From: Rhodococcus spongiicola
GTDB taxonomy: Bacteria; Actinomycetota; Actinomycetes; Mycobacteriales; Mycobacteriaceae
Direction: 5' to 3'
Assembly (NCBI RefSeq): GCF_004011835.1
Contig: NZ_RKLN01000006.1
Coordinates: 62,001-126,000, forward strand
DNA: 64,000 nucleotides
A program made the translations under genes and the position numbers. Positions 43,157 through 54,558 of the stretch are shown here, in pieces (within the stretch, counting starts at the first letter, position 1; the number at the start of each line of letters is the position of its first letter). A model generated the notes under the pieces. It was not told the origin of the DNA, searched no databases, and was given only the letters and a program-made list of their open reading frames with translations.

Positions 43157-44320
43157 ATGACGATGCATCCGTTGGACCTGTTCGGGATCGATGCTCTCCT
43201 CGACGAGCAGGAACGCGACATCCAGGGCACGGTTCGGCAGCTGGTGGACCAGCGGCTGCGGCCCCGTCTACCCGAATGGTTCGAGTCGGCGACGTTGCCC
43301 CGCGAGATCGCCCGGGAACTAGGCGAACTCGGTCTGTTCGGGATGCATCTCGAGGGTTACGGCTGCGCAGGTACCAACGCCGTCAGCTACGGGCTCGCGT
43401 GCCTCGAACTCGAGGCTGGTGACAGCGGCTTGCGCAGCTTCGTCTCCGTGCAGGGGTCGCTGTCGATGTTCTCGATCTACCGGTACGGGTCCGAGGAACA
43501 GAAGCAGGAGTGGCTGCCGCGCCTGGCGACCGGTGAGGCGCTCGGCTGCTTCGGACTCACTGAACCGGACTTCGGTTCCAACCCGGCAGGGATGCGCACC
43601 CGCGCCCGCCGCGACGGATCCGACTGGATCCTCGACGGCACCAAGATGTGGATCACCAACGGCAGCACGGCCGACGTCGCGACCGTGTGGGCGCAGACCG
43701 ACGACGGGATTCGCGGCTTCCTCGTCCCCACGGACACAACGGGATTCACCGCCAACAACGTACACGGGAAGCTGTCGATGCGGGCGTCGGTGACGTCGGA
43801 ACTCGTGCTCGACGGCGTCCGGCTACCGGCCTCGGCGCAACTTCCGGAGGCGCGCGGGCTCGGCGCGCCGCTGTCGTGCCTCAACGAGGCCCGGTTCGGC
43901 ATCGTGTTCGGTGCGCTCGGCGCGGCCCGCGACAGCCTCGAGACGGCGATCGAGTACGCCGGGACCCGCGAGGTGTTCGACCGCCCGCTCGCCGGCTACC
44001 AGCTGACCCAGGAGAAGCTCGCCGACATGACCCTCGAGCTCGGCAAGGGCATGCTGCTGGCGATCCAGCTGGGCCGGATCAAGGACCGCGGCGAGATCAC
44101 CCCCGATCAGGTCAGCGTCGGCAAGCTCAACAATGTGCGTGAGGCCATCGCGATCGCGCGGGAGTGCCGAACGATCCTCGGCGCCAACGGCATCACGCTC
44201 GAATACTCGCCGCTGCGGCACGCCAACAACCTCGAGTCGGTGCTCACCTACGAGGGCACCAGCGAGATGCACCTGCTGTCGATCGGTCGCGCGTTGACGG
44301 GACACGCGGCCTTCCGCTGA
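43157..44320 (+). CDS. Glutaryl-CoA dehydrogenase-type acyl-CoA dehydrogenase
   Basis: A 387-aa FAD-dependent acyl-CoA dehydrogenase closest to glutaryl-CoA dehydrogenase. FAD and substrate motifs: GCFGLTEPDFGSNPAGM, WILDGTKMWITNGSTADVAT, RFGIVFGALGAARDSLETAI, FDRPLAGYQLTQEKLADM, and the C-terminal catalytic Glu in LTYEGTSEMHLLSIGRALTG, where glutaryl-CoA dehydrogenases read YEGT. It would oxidise and decarboxylate glutaryl-CoA to crotonyl-CoA in lysine and aromatic catabolism. The ATG begins in the base after the upstream ABC stop codon, so it may be co-transcribed, but a functional link is not obvious. No electron transfer flavoprotein gene is adjacent. Confidence 0.85.
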   Translation: MTMHPLDLFGIDALLDEQERDIQGTVRQLVDQRLRPRLPEWFESATLPREIARELGELGLFGMHLEGYGCAGTNAVSYGLACLELEAGDSGLRSFVSVQGSLSMFSIYRYGSEEQKQEWLPRLATGEALGCFGLTEPDFGSNPAGMRTRARRDGSDWILDGTKMWITNGSTADVATVWAQTDDGIRGFLVPTDTTGFTANNVHGKLSMRASVTSELVLDGVRLPASAQLPEARGLGAPLSCLNEARFGIVFGALGAARDSLETAIEYAGTREVFDRPLAGYQLTQEKLADMTLELGKGMLLAIQLGRIKDRGEITPDQVSVGKLNNVREAIAIARECRTILGANGITLEYSPLRHANNLESVLTYEGTSEMHLLSIGRALTGHAAFR

Positions 44321-44357
44321 TGGCACGCCGGTCGGCCGGTACAGGTTGGCACCGATC

Positions 44358-45176
44358 TCAGGCTGCCGACATGGCTACGCGGTCATAGACCCTGTCGCCA
44401 AGGTATTTGCGAATAAACAGCAGCGGCCTTGCGTACTTGCCCGCTACGTATCTCGTTCGTGGTCGGCTGGAAGAGATGGCCTTCGACACGACGTCTGCAA
44501 TAACGGATGGCGGGGACAGTGCTCCTCGTCGTTCATACCTGCCACGCATGCCGTCAGCGACCTTCTTCCCAAAGTCCTTGTACGGTCCCTTACTCGATAT
44601 CTCCTGAAGATTGTCTGCGGCGACCGTGCCCCACGCTGTCTGGATGCCACCCGGTTCGACAACGACGACATTGATGCCGAACTGCTTCAGTTCCAGACGT
44701 AGGCAGTCCGACCAGCCCTCGACGGCGTGCTTGGTGGCGTGATACCAAGCGCCAAGCGGCGTGTATACCTTCCCGCCCATCGAGGAGGTGTTGACGATCG
44801 TTCCGGATTGCTGTCGCCGCATGTGGGGCAGAACCAGCTGCGTGAGCCGGGCGAGGCCGAAGAGATTCACATCGAACTGATGTTTGGCTCTGTCGATCGA
44901 GGTTTCTTCGACGGTTCCGTACAGGCCATAGCCCGCATTGTTGAAGAGCACGTCGATACGGCCTTCATTCTCGACGACCGAATCGACCGCCTTCTCGAGA
45001 GTCGGATAGTCAGTCATCTCCATTTCCAGTGGTCTACCACCAGCTTTCTCGATCTTGTCCAGATCCTCTTTGGCTCGCCCGGAACCGTAGACTGTATGCC
45101 CCTCAGAAATGAGCTTCTCGAGTGTGGCAAACCCAATCCCGGACGACGCGCCGCTGATCACTACGACTTTGTTCAT
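44358..45176 (-). CDS. Classical short-chain dehydrogenase
   Basis: A 272-aa NADP-preferring classical SDR. Motifs: VVVISGASSGIGFATLEKLI, YGSGRAKEDLDKIEK, DVLFNNAGYGLYGTVEETSI, IVNTSSMGGKVYTPLGAW, the catalytic YHATKHAVEGWSDCLRLEL and VVVVEPGGIQTAWG. The base composition is visibly lower in GC and codon usage includes more A/T third positions (for example CAG/AAT/TTC mixes, ATT and GTA) than the neighbours, a hint of recent acquisition. ATG 45176 is preferred; an in-frame GTG at 45185 is too close to the AAGGG site. Substrate unknown. It is convergent with the acyl-CoA dehydrogenase. Confidence 0.85.
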   Translation of the reverse strand: MNKVVVISGASSGIGFATLEKLISEGHTVYGSGRAKEDLDKIEKAGGRPLEMEMTDYPTLEKAVDSVVENEGRIDVLFNNAGYGLYGTVEETSIDRAKHQFDVNLFGLARLTQLVLPHMRRQQSGTIVNTSSMGGKVYTPLGAWYHATKHAVEGWSDCLRLELKQFGINVVVVEPGGIQTAWGTVAADNLQEISSKGPYKDFGKKVADGMRGRYERRGALSPPSVIADVVSKAISSSRPRTRYVAGKYARPLLFIRKYLGDRVYDRVAMSAA

Positions 45177-45430
45177 GGTGAACACCCACCCTTGTTGGTC
45201 GGAGTTTTCACGTACTGACGCGAGTCAAATGTTCGCGAGTTGCCCTCCGCCCGACGCCGGTGCGCGTCGAACGAGAACCGGTGAGATCGGGCGGTAGCCA
45301 AGAGATGACACCCCAGTTCGAAGCTATCGAACGCGGTCCACGCTAGGCAATGACCGCTAGGTCGAGACCGCAGAGCGAGGCTGCGCCCACTCGATCGGGG
45401 TTGGATGGGGTCTGGTCGTCCTACTCCGAT

Positions 45431-45817
45431 CTATTTCTGGGCGTCACGCTGGTTGTTCCCGGGGTATCGAGCCTTCTGATTGAGCCACCGCCGTGTTCGC
45501 GGATCTCCGACCAGGAAGGCCGCGAGGATCGGCGACACGACCGCGCCGATTGCCGCCCGGGTGTAGTCGCCTGCGATTGCGACTGCGATCACCTGAATCG
45601 GGAGGAACGCTAGGTAAGTCACGGCCGCGAAGACGGCTGGTTCCTGACTCAGGTTCTGCGCACGCCAAACCATGACCGCCGCTGCGAATGGAATACACAG
45701 CAGCAGTGCGACCCTGATTTCTTGATTCGATGCGTCCGCCACCAGTTGACCGACCGTCACAACGGTCACGACTGCGATCACTGTGGTGACGCCGAGATTG
45801 AACTTCACAGTGATCAC
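45431..45817 (-). CDS. Hypothetical membrane protein, 128 aa
   Basis: A 128-aa protein with about four predicted membrane segments: residues 6-24 (NLGVTTVIAVVTVVTVGQLV), 35-50 (VALLLCIPFAAAVMVW), 60-78 (AVFAAVTYLAFLPIQVIAVA) and 85-102 (AAIGAVVSPILAAFLVG), with a basic C-terminal tail (RTRRWLNQKARYP). I do not recognise a family. Composition is slightly lower in GC than average. It sits between the SDR and the secreted beta-propeller gene on the same strand. Confidence 0.55.
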   Translation of the reverse strand: MITVKFNLGVTTVIAVVTVVTVGQLVADASNQEIRVALLLCIPFAAAVMVWRAQNLSQEPAVFAAVTYLAFLPIQVIAVAIAGDYTRAAIGAVVSPILAAFLVGDPRTRRWLNQKARYPGNNQRDAQK

Positions 45818-45869
45818 ACTCTGAAATCAACTGAGCCACGGCGGTTTCCGCACAGACGATCCTTCGACG

Positions 45870-46802
45870 TCAGCGCTCTACGGGAGAAAGGTCGACGCCG
45901 GCGGGAGGGACCAGGCGACGCAGGGTGCCGTCGAAGGCGGTGACGTAGAGGGCCCAGTCATCGCCGTTCGGGCCGATGCGCACCGAACTCGGCCCGGTCC
46001 ACCCGCCCGACAGACCCGATGCGACGACGCACGACGCCCCGGTATTCGGGTCGAAGCGGTAGACCGCACCCTCGATGTGAGCGGTGACGTAGAGCATCCC
46101 ATCCTGCGACATGGTCAGGTCGTCCGGTCCCGGGAGGAAGCCGGGCAGCCTGCCGACCACCGTCCATTCGTTCGGATTGTCCAGGGGGACACGCACGATC
46201 TGGCCGGTGAACAGATCGTCGGTGTACACGGCCTGGTGATCAGGGCTGAGTGCCAGCCCTTCCGAACGCGGCACCGTCGCCCAGTTTTCCGTGACCTTTC
46301 CGGATTCGTAACGGGACAGCCCGAGCGATGGGCCGCCCTCCGTTCCCACCCACGTCGTCAGCAGGTCACCGTCGGGCAGACGCAGTAGTCCGTTCCCCGG
46401 GAAGGAGCCCAGCGGCTCCGGCGGCTCATCCGTTGTGGTGTCGAGGCTCCACAACTTCCCGTCCTGCCGGGTGAGGAAGAACAGGGTCGAACCGTCCAGC
46501 TGCAGGCCACCCGGGGCGAACACTCCGTCGAGCACCGTTCGGACCTGTCCCGCGGCGTCGACGTGATAGACCTTCGTGTCCCCGGACAGGTAGAACCCGC
46601 CCTCACCGTCGGGTTCGAGGTTCTCGAGCTGTTCCAACCCTTGCGCTACGGTCTCGACCTGCCAGTCGCCGCATTCCGCTGGGGCCAGGGATGATGTGGC
46701 CAGGGATGATGTGGCCTGTGCCGGCGTCGCGGCGGTGGTGGTTCCTGCCGCAATCGCGACGGCGACCAACAAAGTTCGGGTTCGGTGGCTCAGTGTCCTC
46801 AC
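45870..46802 (-). CDS. Secreted beta-propeller protein (SMP-30/NHL type)
   Basis: A 310-aa exported protein. The signal peptide is TLLVAVAIAAGTTTAATPAQA with a probable cleavage after AQA; the next residues contain a short duplication (SSLATSSLA) encoded by a 15-bp repeat. The mature part has repeating propeller blades: LENLEPDGEGGFYLSGDTKV, GLQLDGSTLFFLTRQDGKLW, GNGLLRLPDGDLLTTWVGT, EGLALSPDHQAVYTDDLFTG, PDDLTMSQDGMLYVTAHIEG and PSSVRIGPNGDDWALYVTAF, as in SMP-30/gluconolactonase-like proteins. Only three Cys are present. Start is GTG 46802. The metal ligands of true lactonases are not evident, so a binding role is as likely as an enzymatic one. Confidence 0.8.
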   Translation of the reverse strand: MRTLSHRTRTLLVAVAIAAGTTTAATPAQATSSLATSSLAPAECGDWQVETVAQGLEQLENLEPDGEGGFYLSGDTKVYHVDAAGQVRTVLDGVFAPGGLQLDGSTLFFLTRQDGKLWSLDTTTDEPPEPLGSFPGNGLLRLPDGDLLTTWVGTEGGPSLGLSRYESGKVTENWATVPRSEGLALSPDHQAVYTDDLFTGQIVRVPLDNPNEWTVVGRLPGFLPGPDDLTMSQDGMLYVTAHIEGAVYRFDPNTGASCVVASGLSGGWTGPSSVRIGPNGDDWALYVTAFDGTLRRLVPPAGVDLSPVER

Positions 46803-46941
46803 CCGAACAACCTAAGGGCAATTGCGTTGTTTGTCCGGAAAGGTCGAACCCAGCGTGTCTCGTGGTTGGTCGGCTTTCCTCGGTTCGCCGCGTCTATAGG
46901 CTGGAGACGCACACGTACCGACTCGATCATGGGAGTGCGCC

Positions 46942-47403
46942 ATGGCTGTCGCCACCGCCGAACAAGTCACCCGCGAGCGGTTGCTCGACTTCATCCGGCC
47001 GCGCCACCACAGCATTCTCGTCACCCGAAAACACTCCGGTGGACTGCAGATGTCTCCGGTCACGTCGGGACTCGACACTGACGGGCGCATCGTCGTCTCC
47101 ACGTATCCGGAGCGGGCCAAGGCCGTCAACGCGCGCCGCGATCCTCATGCCAGCGTGTGCGTGCTCTCCGACGACTTCGGCGGGGCCTACGTGCAGGTCG
47201 ACGGCACGGCGGAAGTCCTCGACATGCCCGACGCACTCGAGCCGCTCGTCGAGTACTTCCGCTGCATTTCGGGTGAGCACCCCGACTGGGACGAATACCG
47301 CGACGCCATGCGCAGGCAGAACAAGAGCCTCATCCGCATCACCATCGATGCCTGGGGGCCCATCGCGACCGGCGGTTTCCCGGCGAACCTGGCCCGCGAC
47401 TAG
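46942..47403 (+). CDS. PPOX-class F420-dependent oxidoreductase-like protein
   Basis: A 153-aa split-barrel flavin/deazaflavin protein of the actinobacterial PPOX family. Stretches: ERLLDFIRPRHHSILVTRKH, LQMSPVTSGLDTDGRIVVST, YPERAKAVNARRDPHASVCV, GGAYVQVDGTAEVLDMPDAL and the end SLIRITIDAWGPIATGGFPA. Such proteins reduce small molecules with F420H2 or bind FMN; the reaction is unknown. ATG 46942 is preceded by GGGAG at 46930, an acceptable ribosome site. Monocistronic in appearance. Confidence 0.85.
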   Translation: MAVATAEQVTRERLLDFIRPRHHSILVTRKHSGGLQMSPVTSGLDTDGRIVVSTYPERAKAVNARRDPHASVCVLSDDFGGAYVQVDGTAEVLDMPDALEPLVEYFRCISGEHPDWDEYRDAMRRQNKSLIRITIDAWGPIATGGFPANLARD

Positions 47404-47469
47404 GCGGGGGCGTCGAGGCTCACCCTGGGGTGCCTTGTTCCGGCTTCCGCCTCGGCGGACCCTCGAAAG

Positions 47470-48351
47470 ATGACGGAACCAGTGCCACCCACCCCAGTGC
47501 CACCCAGTGAGGCCGACCGCGCCCTCAAGGCCACACAGCGCGCCATGTGGGCGTCGGGTGACTACCCGGCCGTCGCCGCCCATGTCATCCCGAACCTGGG
47601 GGCGGTCCTGACCCAAGCCTGCGGGATTCACGCCGGCCAGAGGGTCCTCGACGTGGGCGCCGGGAGCGGCAACGTTGCGATTCCTGCCGCGCTCACCGGC
47701 GCCCACGTGGTCGCCTCCGACCTCACGCCCGAACTCTTCGACGTCGGCCGCCAGATGGCCAACGCGCGTGGTGTCGACCTCGAATGGTGGGAAGCGGACG
47801 CCGAGTCGCTGCCATTCGCTGACGGTGAGTTCGACGTCGTGACCTCCTGTGTCGGGGTGATGTTCGCGCCGCACCACCAGGACAGCGCCGACGAGATGGT
47901 GCGAGTCTGCGCACCGAACGGCACGATCGGTTTGATCAACTGGACGCCGACCGGGTTCATCGGCCGAATGCTCGCGGTGATGAAACCGTACGCTCCGCAG
48001 CCTCCACCCGGGGCACAGCCGCCGCCGCTGTGGGGCGACGAAGCGCATGTGCGCGACCTGCTGGGAGACCGCGTCACCGACGTCGTCGCGCGCCGTGATG
48101 TGGTCCGGGTGGACCGCTTCGACGGCCCGGGGGAGTTCCGCGACTACTTCAAGACCAACTACGGGCCGACGATCGCGGTCTACAAGGCCCTGAACGACAC
48201 CGAGGGTGCCGCGGGCACGGCCGACGCCGCAGACAAGGCCGCGGCTCTCGACGCGGAACTCGTCGACCTGGCCCGGCAACACGATGTCGGTGCGGGTTCG
48301 TTCGCGATGGACTGGGAGTATCTGCTGTTCACCGCGCGCAAGCGGGGCTAG
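47470..48351 (+). CDS. Class I SAM-dependent methyltransferase
   Basis: A 293-aa UbiE-like methyltransferase. SAM motif I is RVLDVGAGSGNVAIPAALTG, followed by VVASDLTPELFDVGRQMANA, DVVTSCVGVMFAPHHQDSAD and RVCAPNGTIGLINWTPTGFI. The middle contains a PQPPPGAQPPPLWGDEAHVR stretch and the C terminus a small Ala-rich insert (GAAGTADAADKAAALDAE). The ATG is used here; the start is near a duplicated VPPTPVPPSE segment. It precedes tgt by 45 bp on the same strand, but a role in queuosine metabolism is not implied by sequence. Substrate unknown. Confidence 0.8.
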   Translation: MTEPVPPTPVPPSEADRALKATQRAMWASGDYPAVAAHVIPNLGAVLTQACGIHAGQRVLDVGAGSGNVAIPAALTGAHVVASDLTPELFDVGRQMANARGVDLEWWEADAESLPFADGEFDVVTSCVGVMFAPHHQDSADEMVRVCAPNGTIGLINWTPTGFIGRMLAVMKPYAPQPPPGAQPPPLWGDEAHVRDLLGDRVTDVVARRDVVRVDRFDGPGEFRDYFKTNYGPTIAVYKALNDTEGAAGTADAADKAAALDAELVDLARQHDVGAGSFAMDWEYLLFTARKRG

Positions 48352-48384
48352 GCCGGCGTCGGCGTCGCCGACAAACCCGTGTGA

Positions 48385-50393
<2,009 letters not shown>

Positions 50394-50449
50394 GCATTCC
50401 CGCCATTGTGACGCTGACCCGCCACCCTGTTCTGCCCGTTTCGCACGAA

Positions 50450-50484
50450 ATGACCGCTACCGGGGAGGGCCCGGTAGCGGTCAT
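50450..50484 (-). terminator. Strong hairpin between the Pro-rich membrane gene and yhhQ
   Basis: A 15-bp perfect stem (50450-50464 with 50470-50484), loop of five bases, 21 bp beyond the stop of the leftward membrane-protein gene. On the minus strand it is followed by TTTCG. It likely ends that transcript before yhhQ. Confidence 0.7.
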
Positions 50485-50505
50485 CGCGCGAGAGTGAGCG
50501 GTCGA

Positions 50506-51357
50506 CTAGGCGGTCGGGCCGCCGACTGTGACGCGGTAGGCGTAGGTGGACGCGATGATCGTGATCGGCATGGTGATGAAGAGCCCGAGTCCGAGCGGGA
50601 TAGCACCCAGGATGTTCAGGCCCACCAGTGCGAGGGCGAGCAGCAGCAGCGTTCCCAAGTTGGAGACGATCGCGCGGACGCTGGACCCGATGGCCTTGAT
50701 CGGATCCAGGTGCCCGTCGATGACGAACTGCAACGTCCACCAGGTCAGGAACGCTGCGATCACGCCAGGGATGATCAACAAGAAGAAGCCGATCCAGGTG
50801 AGCACGCTCACGAGGAAGGCCGCCACGATGACGGCCACGACGTTGGGGAACTGGAAGAACGATCCGATGGACGGCTTGGTGCCCTCCGTCTCCTGCAGCG
50901 CTCCCGAAACGAACGCGGCCTGGAACAGGATGCCGACGATCCCGGTGATCAGAAAGCCGGCCAGGCCGACCGCGGCCGAGGTATTCCCGCTGAATGCCAC
51001 GTTGAGCAGGATCTCGACGACTACGAAGATCACGAAGAGACCGACCCAGGGGACGGGGTTGCCTGAGAACTTGCGCCAGGCGTACTTGATCGCGTCGCCG
51101 ACGCGGAGGGCGCTTCCGGGGCCCGCCTGGCCGTAGCCGGAATCGAACGCCGGCGGAGGCGGCGGGTAGTTTCCCGGCGGCGGGGGATATCCACCCGGTG
51201 GCGGGGGCGGGTAGGCACCCGGCGGCGGGGGATATCCACCCGGCGGAGGCGGCGGGTAAGCACCCGGCGGCGGGGGCGGAGTGCCTCCCGCCTGCGGCAC
51301 GTCGTTGCCGTTGCCGTCCTCGGGGTTCTGGTTCGGGTCTTGTCCACCAGTGGTCAT
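50506..51357 (-). CDS. Pro/Gly-rich N-terminal membrane protein (Rv2560-like)
   Basis: A 283-aa membrane protein. The first 65 residues are a low-complexity Pro/Gly/Tyr region made of PPPPGAYPPPPPGGYPPP-type repeats. After a short amphipathic segment (VGDAIKYAWRKFSGNPVPWV) there are about five membrane helices: WVGLFVIFVVVEILLNVAF, VGLAGFLITGIVGILFQAAF, VVAVIVAAFLVSVLTWIGFF, LIIPGVIAAFLTWWTLQFVI and LGTLLLLALALVGLNILGAI. It resembles mycobacterial Pro/Gly-rich membrane proteins of the Rv2560 type and has a DUF975-like core. ATG 51357 is preferred over GTG 51363 because AGG is 5 bases upstream. Function unknown. Confidence 0.75.
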   Translation of the reverse strand: MTTGGQDPNQNPEDGNGNDVPQAGGTPPPPPGAYPPPPPGGYPPPPGAYPPPPPGGYPPPPGNYPPPPPAFDSGYGQAGPGSALRVGDAIKYAWRKFSGNPVPWVGLFVIFVVVEILLNVAFSGNTSAAVGLAGFLITGIVGILFQAAFVSGALQETEGTKPSIGSFFQFPNVVAVIVAAFLVSVLTWIGFFLLIIPGVIAAFLTWWTLQFVIDGHLDPIKAIGSSVRAIVSNLGTLLLLALALVGLNILGAIPLGLGLFITMPITIIASTYAYRVTVGGPTA

Positions 51358-51449
51358 GCTCACCTGCGTCTCGTCACGTCGATCGGCGAAAATTTCCGAT
51401 TCAGAACACTACGCGGCGAGCGGTCGGTATCGCTTCTCCGGGGGAGGAA

Positions 51450-52364
51450 TCAGCCGTCGAAGATCCACGGACGGGTGGGAAGGATCTTGGGATCCCACCG
51501 ATTTAGAAGCTGAGCGAGAGTAACGGTTTCGCTGCTGTCGGCCAGTCCCAACGACCGGGCGAGGGTAGTGAGCACGTCAGCCGGCGAGCGGCCCAACCGG
51601 GCCTGGTCGGCAAGCGTGACGGCGCCGTCGCGTTTGGCCAGGCGCTTGCCGTCGGCATTCAACGCGAGTGGCACGTGCGCGTACCTCGGTGCGGGCAGTC
51701 CCAGCAAGCCCGCCAGGTACGCCTGGCGCGGCGCCGACGAAAGCAGGTCGTCGCCGCGGACCACCTGGTCGATGCCCTGCGCCGCGTCGTCGACGACCAC
51801 CGCCAGGTTGTAGGCCGGGATCTGGTCGCCGCGGCGGAGGACCAGATCGTCGACCATTCCGGTATAGCGACCGTGGAGTTCGTCCTCGACAGTGAACTTG
51901 TCCGTGCCCGCGCGTAGTCGCAGTGCCGGCGGGCGTCCGCTCGCACGGCGGTCGGCACGTTCGGCGTCCGTCAGATTGCGGCAGGTACCCGGATACGCAC
52001 CTTCCGGGGCGTGCGGTGCAGACGCTGCCTGCTGAATTTCCTTTCGCGTGCAGAAGCATTCGTACGTGAGCCCGGCGTGCTGCAGCTGCCCGATCGCGCG
52101 GTCGTACAGCCCCAGACGCGTGGACTGGTGGACCACCTCGCCGTCCCAATCCAGTCCGAGCGCGGCCAGGTCCGCGAGTTGGCGTTCCTCGGCCCCGCGC
52201 CGGACCCGGTCCAGGTCCTCGACGCGAAGGAGGAACCGCCGTCCGGTGGAACGGGCGAACAGCCACGCGAGCACGGCGGTTCGGAGGTTGCCGACATGTA
52301 GATCGCCCGAGGGGCTGGGGGCGAATCGTCCCGCGCGTGTCGAGGTGTCCACCGCCTTCGCCAT
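51450..52364 (-). CDS. gluQRS: Glutamyl-Q tRNA(Asp) synthetase
   Basis: A 304-aa truncated glutamyl-tRNA synthetase paralogue that attaches glutamate to the cyclopentene ring of queuosine in tRNA-Asp. It has the class I signature [20 protein letters not shown], the zinc site [10 protein letters not shown]...[44 protein letters not shown] and the KMSKS-like [17 protein letters not shown], but no anticodon-binding domain, which matches GluQRS length. ATG 52364 fits the family. Its presence implies that tRNA-Asp carries queuosine. It is divergent from ctaD with 217 bp between starts and lies two genes from tgt-yhhQ. Confidence 0.93.
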   Translation of the reverse strand: MAKAVDTSTRAGRFAPSPSGDLHVGNLRTAVLAWLFARSTGRRFLLRVEDLDRVRRGAEERQLADLAALGLDWDGEVVHQSTRLGLYDRAIGQLQHAGLTYECFCTRKEIQQAASAPHAPEGAYPGTCRNLTDAERADRRASGRPPALRLRAGTDKFTVEDELHGRYTGMVDDLVLRRGDQIPAYNLAVVVDDAAQGIDQVVRGDDLLSSAPRQAYLAGLLGLPAPRYAHVPLALNADGKRLAKRDGAVTLADQARLGRSPADVLTTLARSLGLADSSETVTLAQLLNRWDPKILPTRPWIFDG

Positions 52365-52581
52365 TGGTGCAGCCTATCGAGGCCCTATCGAGACGGCAGG
52401 GGAACCCGGCGCCGACAGTCTCGTCAAAGTCCGTAGCCAACGGCCCTGGGAAGGCGTAGCCTGCACATTGCTGTGCCTGAGCCGGTTGTCGCCCTGCCCG
52501 TCGGCCCTTCGGCAGATCGCGACCGGTGACGTCCTCGAGGGAGCACGTCCCGGCCACGGGACGTGCGGTCAGGAGATCCCG

Positions 52582-54375
52582 GTGGCGACCGTCGAATCCA
52601 AACCCGTTGCCGTTCGGCCCTATCCGCCGCGATGGGCCCGCAAGGGCGAGTTCATCTATCGGGTTGTCACGACCACCGACCCGAAGATGCTCGGGATCAT
52701 GTACCTGGTCACGTCGTTCGCCTTCTTCATGATCGGTGGCCTGCTTGCCCTACTGATGCGCGCGGAACTCGCCCGGCCGGGCATGCAGTTCCTGTCGCCC
52801 GAGCAGTACAACCAGCTGTTCACCATGCACGGCACGATCATGTTGCTGCTGTACGCGACCCCGATCTTGTTCGGATTCGCGAACTACATCCTGCCGCTGC
52901 AGATCGGTGCCCCGGACGTCGCCTTCCCGCGCCTGAACGCGTTCAGCTACTGGGCCTACCTGTTCGGTGCCATCATCGCGACAGCCGGCTTCATCACGCC
53001 CGGCGGCGCGGCCGACTTCGGGTGGACCGCCTATTCGCCCCTGACCGACGCGGTCCATTCGCCCGGTCTGGGCGCCAATCTGTGGATCCTGGGGCTCGCC
53101 CTCAGCGGCTTGGGAACAATTCTGGGTGGGGTCAACATGATCACCACCGTCATCTGTCTGCGCGCCCCAGGCATGACGATGTTCCGGATGCCGATCTTCA
53201 CCTGGAACATCTTCATCACCAGCATCCTGATCCTGCTGGCATTCCCGATTCTCACGGCGGCATTGATGGGTCTGTTCGCCGACCGGATGGTGGGTGCAAA
53301 CGTCTACGATCCCGGCACCGGTGGCGTCATGCTGTGGCAGCACCTGTTCTGGTTCTTCGGCCATCCCGAGGTGTACATCATCGCGTTGCCGTTCTTCGGC
53401 ATCGTCTCGGAGGTCTTCCCGGTCTTCTCACGCAAGCCGATCTTCGGCTACACCGGGCTCGTGTACGCGACCATCGCGATCGGCGCGCTATCCGTCGCGG
53501 TGTGGGCGCACCACATGTACGCCACAGGCGCGGTCCTGTTGCCCTTCTTCTCCTTCATGACATTCCTGATCGCGGTCCCGACCGGCGTGAAGTTCTTCAA
53601 CTGGATCGGCACGATGTGGAAGGGGCAAATCACGTTCGAGACCGCGATGCTGTTCGCGGTCGGCTTCCTCGTCACCTTCCTGTTCGGTGGCCTGTCGGGT
53701 GTCCTGCTGGCGAGCCCGCCGATCGACTTCCACGTCACCGACTCGTATTTCGTGGTCGCGCACTTCCACTACGTCCTGTTCGGAACGATCGTGTTCGCCA
53801 CCTATTCGGGCATCTACTTCTGGTTCCCGAAGATGACCGGCCGATTGATGGACGAGCACCTCGGCAGGTGGCACTTCTGGTTGACGCTCATCGGCTTCCA
53901 CACCACGTTCCTCGTGCAGCACTGGCTCGGGGCCGAGGGCATGCCGCGTCGCTACGCGGACTACCTGCCCACCGACGGATTCACCACCCTCAACGAGATT
54001 TCCACGATCGGTTCGTTCATCCTCGGCGCCTCGACGTTGCCGTTCCTGTGGAACGTCTTCAAGAGCTACCGCTACGGCCAGGTCGTGACCGTCGACGATC
54101 CGTGGGGGTTCGGCAATTCGCTCGAGTGGGCCACCAGTTGCCCGCCGCCGCGGCACAACTTCACCGAGTTGCCCCGAATCCGTTCGGAGCGACCGGCATT
54201 CGAGTTGCACTACCCGCACATGGTTGAGCGGCTGCGGGCGGAGGCGCACGTCGGGCCGGGCAGTTCGGGTCGACAGCTGGCGGCGGTCATCGAGAGCAGT
54301 GACCGCGAAGCGGACAGTGACCGCAGGCCGCCTCCCGAGAACGAGCGCCACGGTCGGCAGGGTGACGACAAATGA
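52582..54375 (+). CDS. ctaD: Cytochrome c oxidase subunit I (aa3 type)
   Basis: A 597-aa twelve-helix catalytic subunit of cytochrome aa3 oxidase. Heme and copper ligands are visible: low-spin heme His in [15 protein letters not shown], CuB and cross-link His-Tyr in [15 protein letters not shown], two CuB His in [10 protein letters not shown], and heme a3 and a His in [11 protein letters not shown]. The K-channel and D-channel regions look complete. GTG 52582 follows AGGAG by about 7 bases; a longer in-frame region upstream is not conserved. The hydrophilic C-terminal tail (about 45 residues past the last helix) is longer than usual and runs into a 16-bp tandem repeat. No other oxidase subunits are adjacent, so this may be a second copy. 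Confidence 0.95.
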   Translation: MATVESKPVAVRPYPPRWARKGEFIYRVVTTTDPKMLGIMYLVTSFAFFMIGGLLALLMRAELARPGMQFLSPEQYNQLFTMHGTIMLLLYATPILFGFANYILPLQIGAPDVAFPRLNAFSYWAYLFGAIIATAGFITPGGAADFGWTAYSPLTDAVHSPGLGANLWILGLALSGLGTILGGVNMITTVICLRAPGMTMFRMPIFTWNIFITSILILLAFPILTAALMGLFADRMVGANVYDPGTGGVMLWQHLFWFFGHPEVYIIALPFFGIVSEVFPVFSRKPIFGYTGLVYATIAIGALSVAVWAHHMYATGAVLLPFFSFMTFLIAVPTGVKFFNWIGTMWKGQITFETAMLFAVGFLVTFLFGGLSGVLLASPPIDFHVTDSYFVVAHFHYVLFGTIVFATYSGIYFWFPKMTGRLMDEHLGRWHFWLTLIGFHTTFLVQHWLGAEGMPRRYADYLPTDGFTTLNEISTIGSFILGASTLPFLWNVFKSYRYGQVVTVDDPWGFGNSLEWATSCPPPRHNFTELPRIRSERPAFELHYPHMVERLRAEAHVGPGSSGRQLAAVIESSDREADSDRRPPPENERHGRQGDDK

Positions 54376-54489
54376 CAGTGACGACAAATGACAGTGACGA
54401 CAAATGACAGTGACGACGAATGACAGTGACGACGAATGACAGTGACGACGAATGACAGTGACGACGAATGACAGTGACGACAAATGACC
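54362..54489. repeat. 16-bp minisatellite, eight copies
   Basis: Eight head-to-tail 16-bp units with consensus GTGACGAC(A/G)AATGACA. Units 1-3 and 8 have A at the variable base, units 4-7 have G; the final unit ends in C. The ctaD stop codon lies inside unit 1, so the array forms the ctaD 3' untranslated region and the leader of the lipoprotein gene. No spacers, so it is not CRISPR. Confidence 0.95.
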
Positions 54490-54558
54490 TCGCCGCTGTG
54501 GGGGCTGCTTCAGGACAGACCGGATAGACGAATCGGATATCGGAACAGGAGTCCGGAC

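Noticed and set aside
51140-51300. Repetitive GC-rich block as a non-coding repeat array
   Set aside because: It is in frame and encodes the Pro/Gly/Tyr repeats of the membrane protein; the repeats are at protein level.
54362-54489. Possible CRISPR array
   Set aside because: Units are contiguous 16-mers with no spacers; this is a minisatellite.
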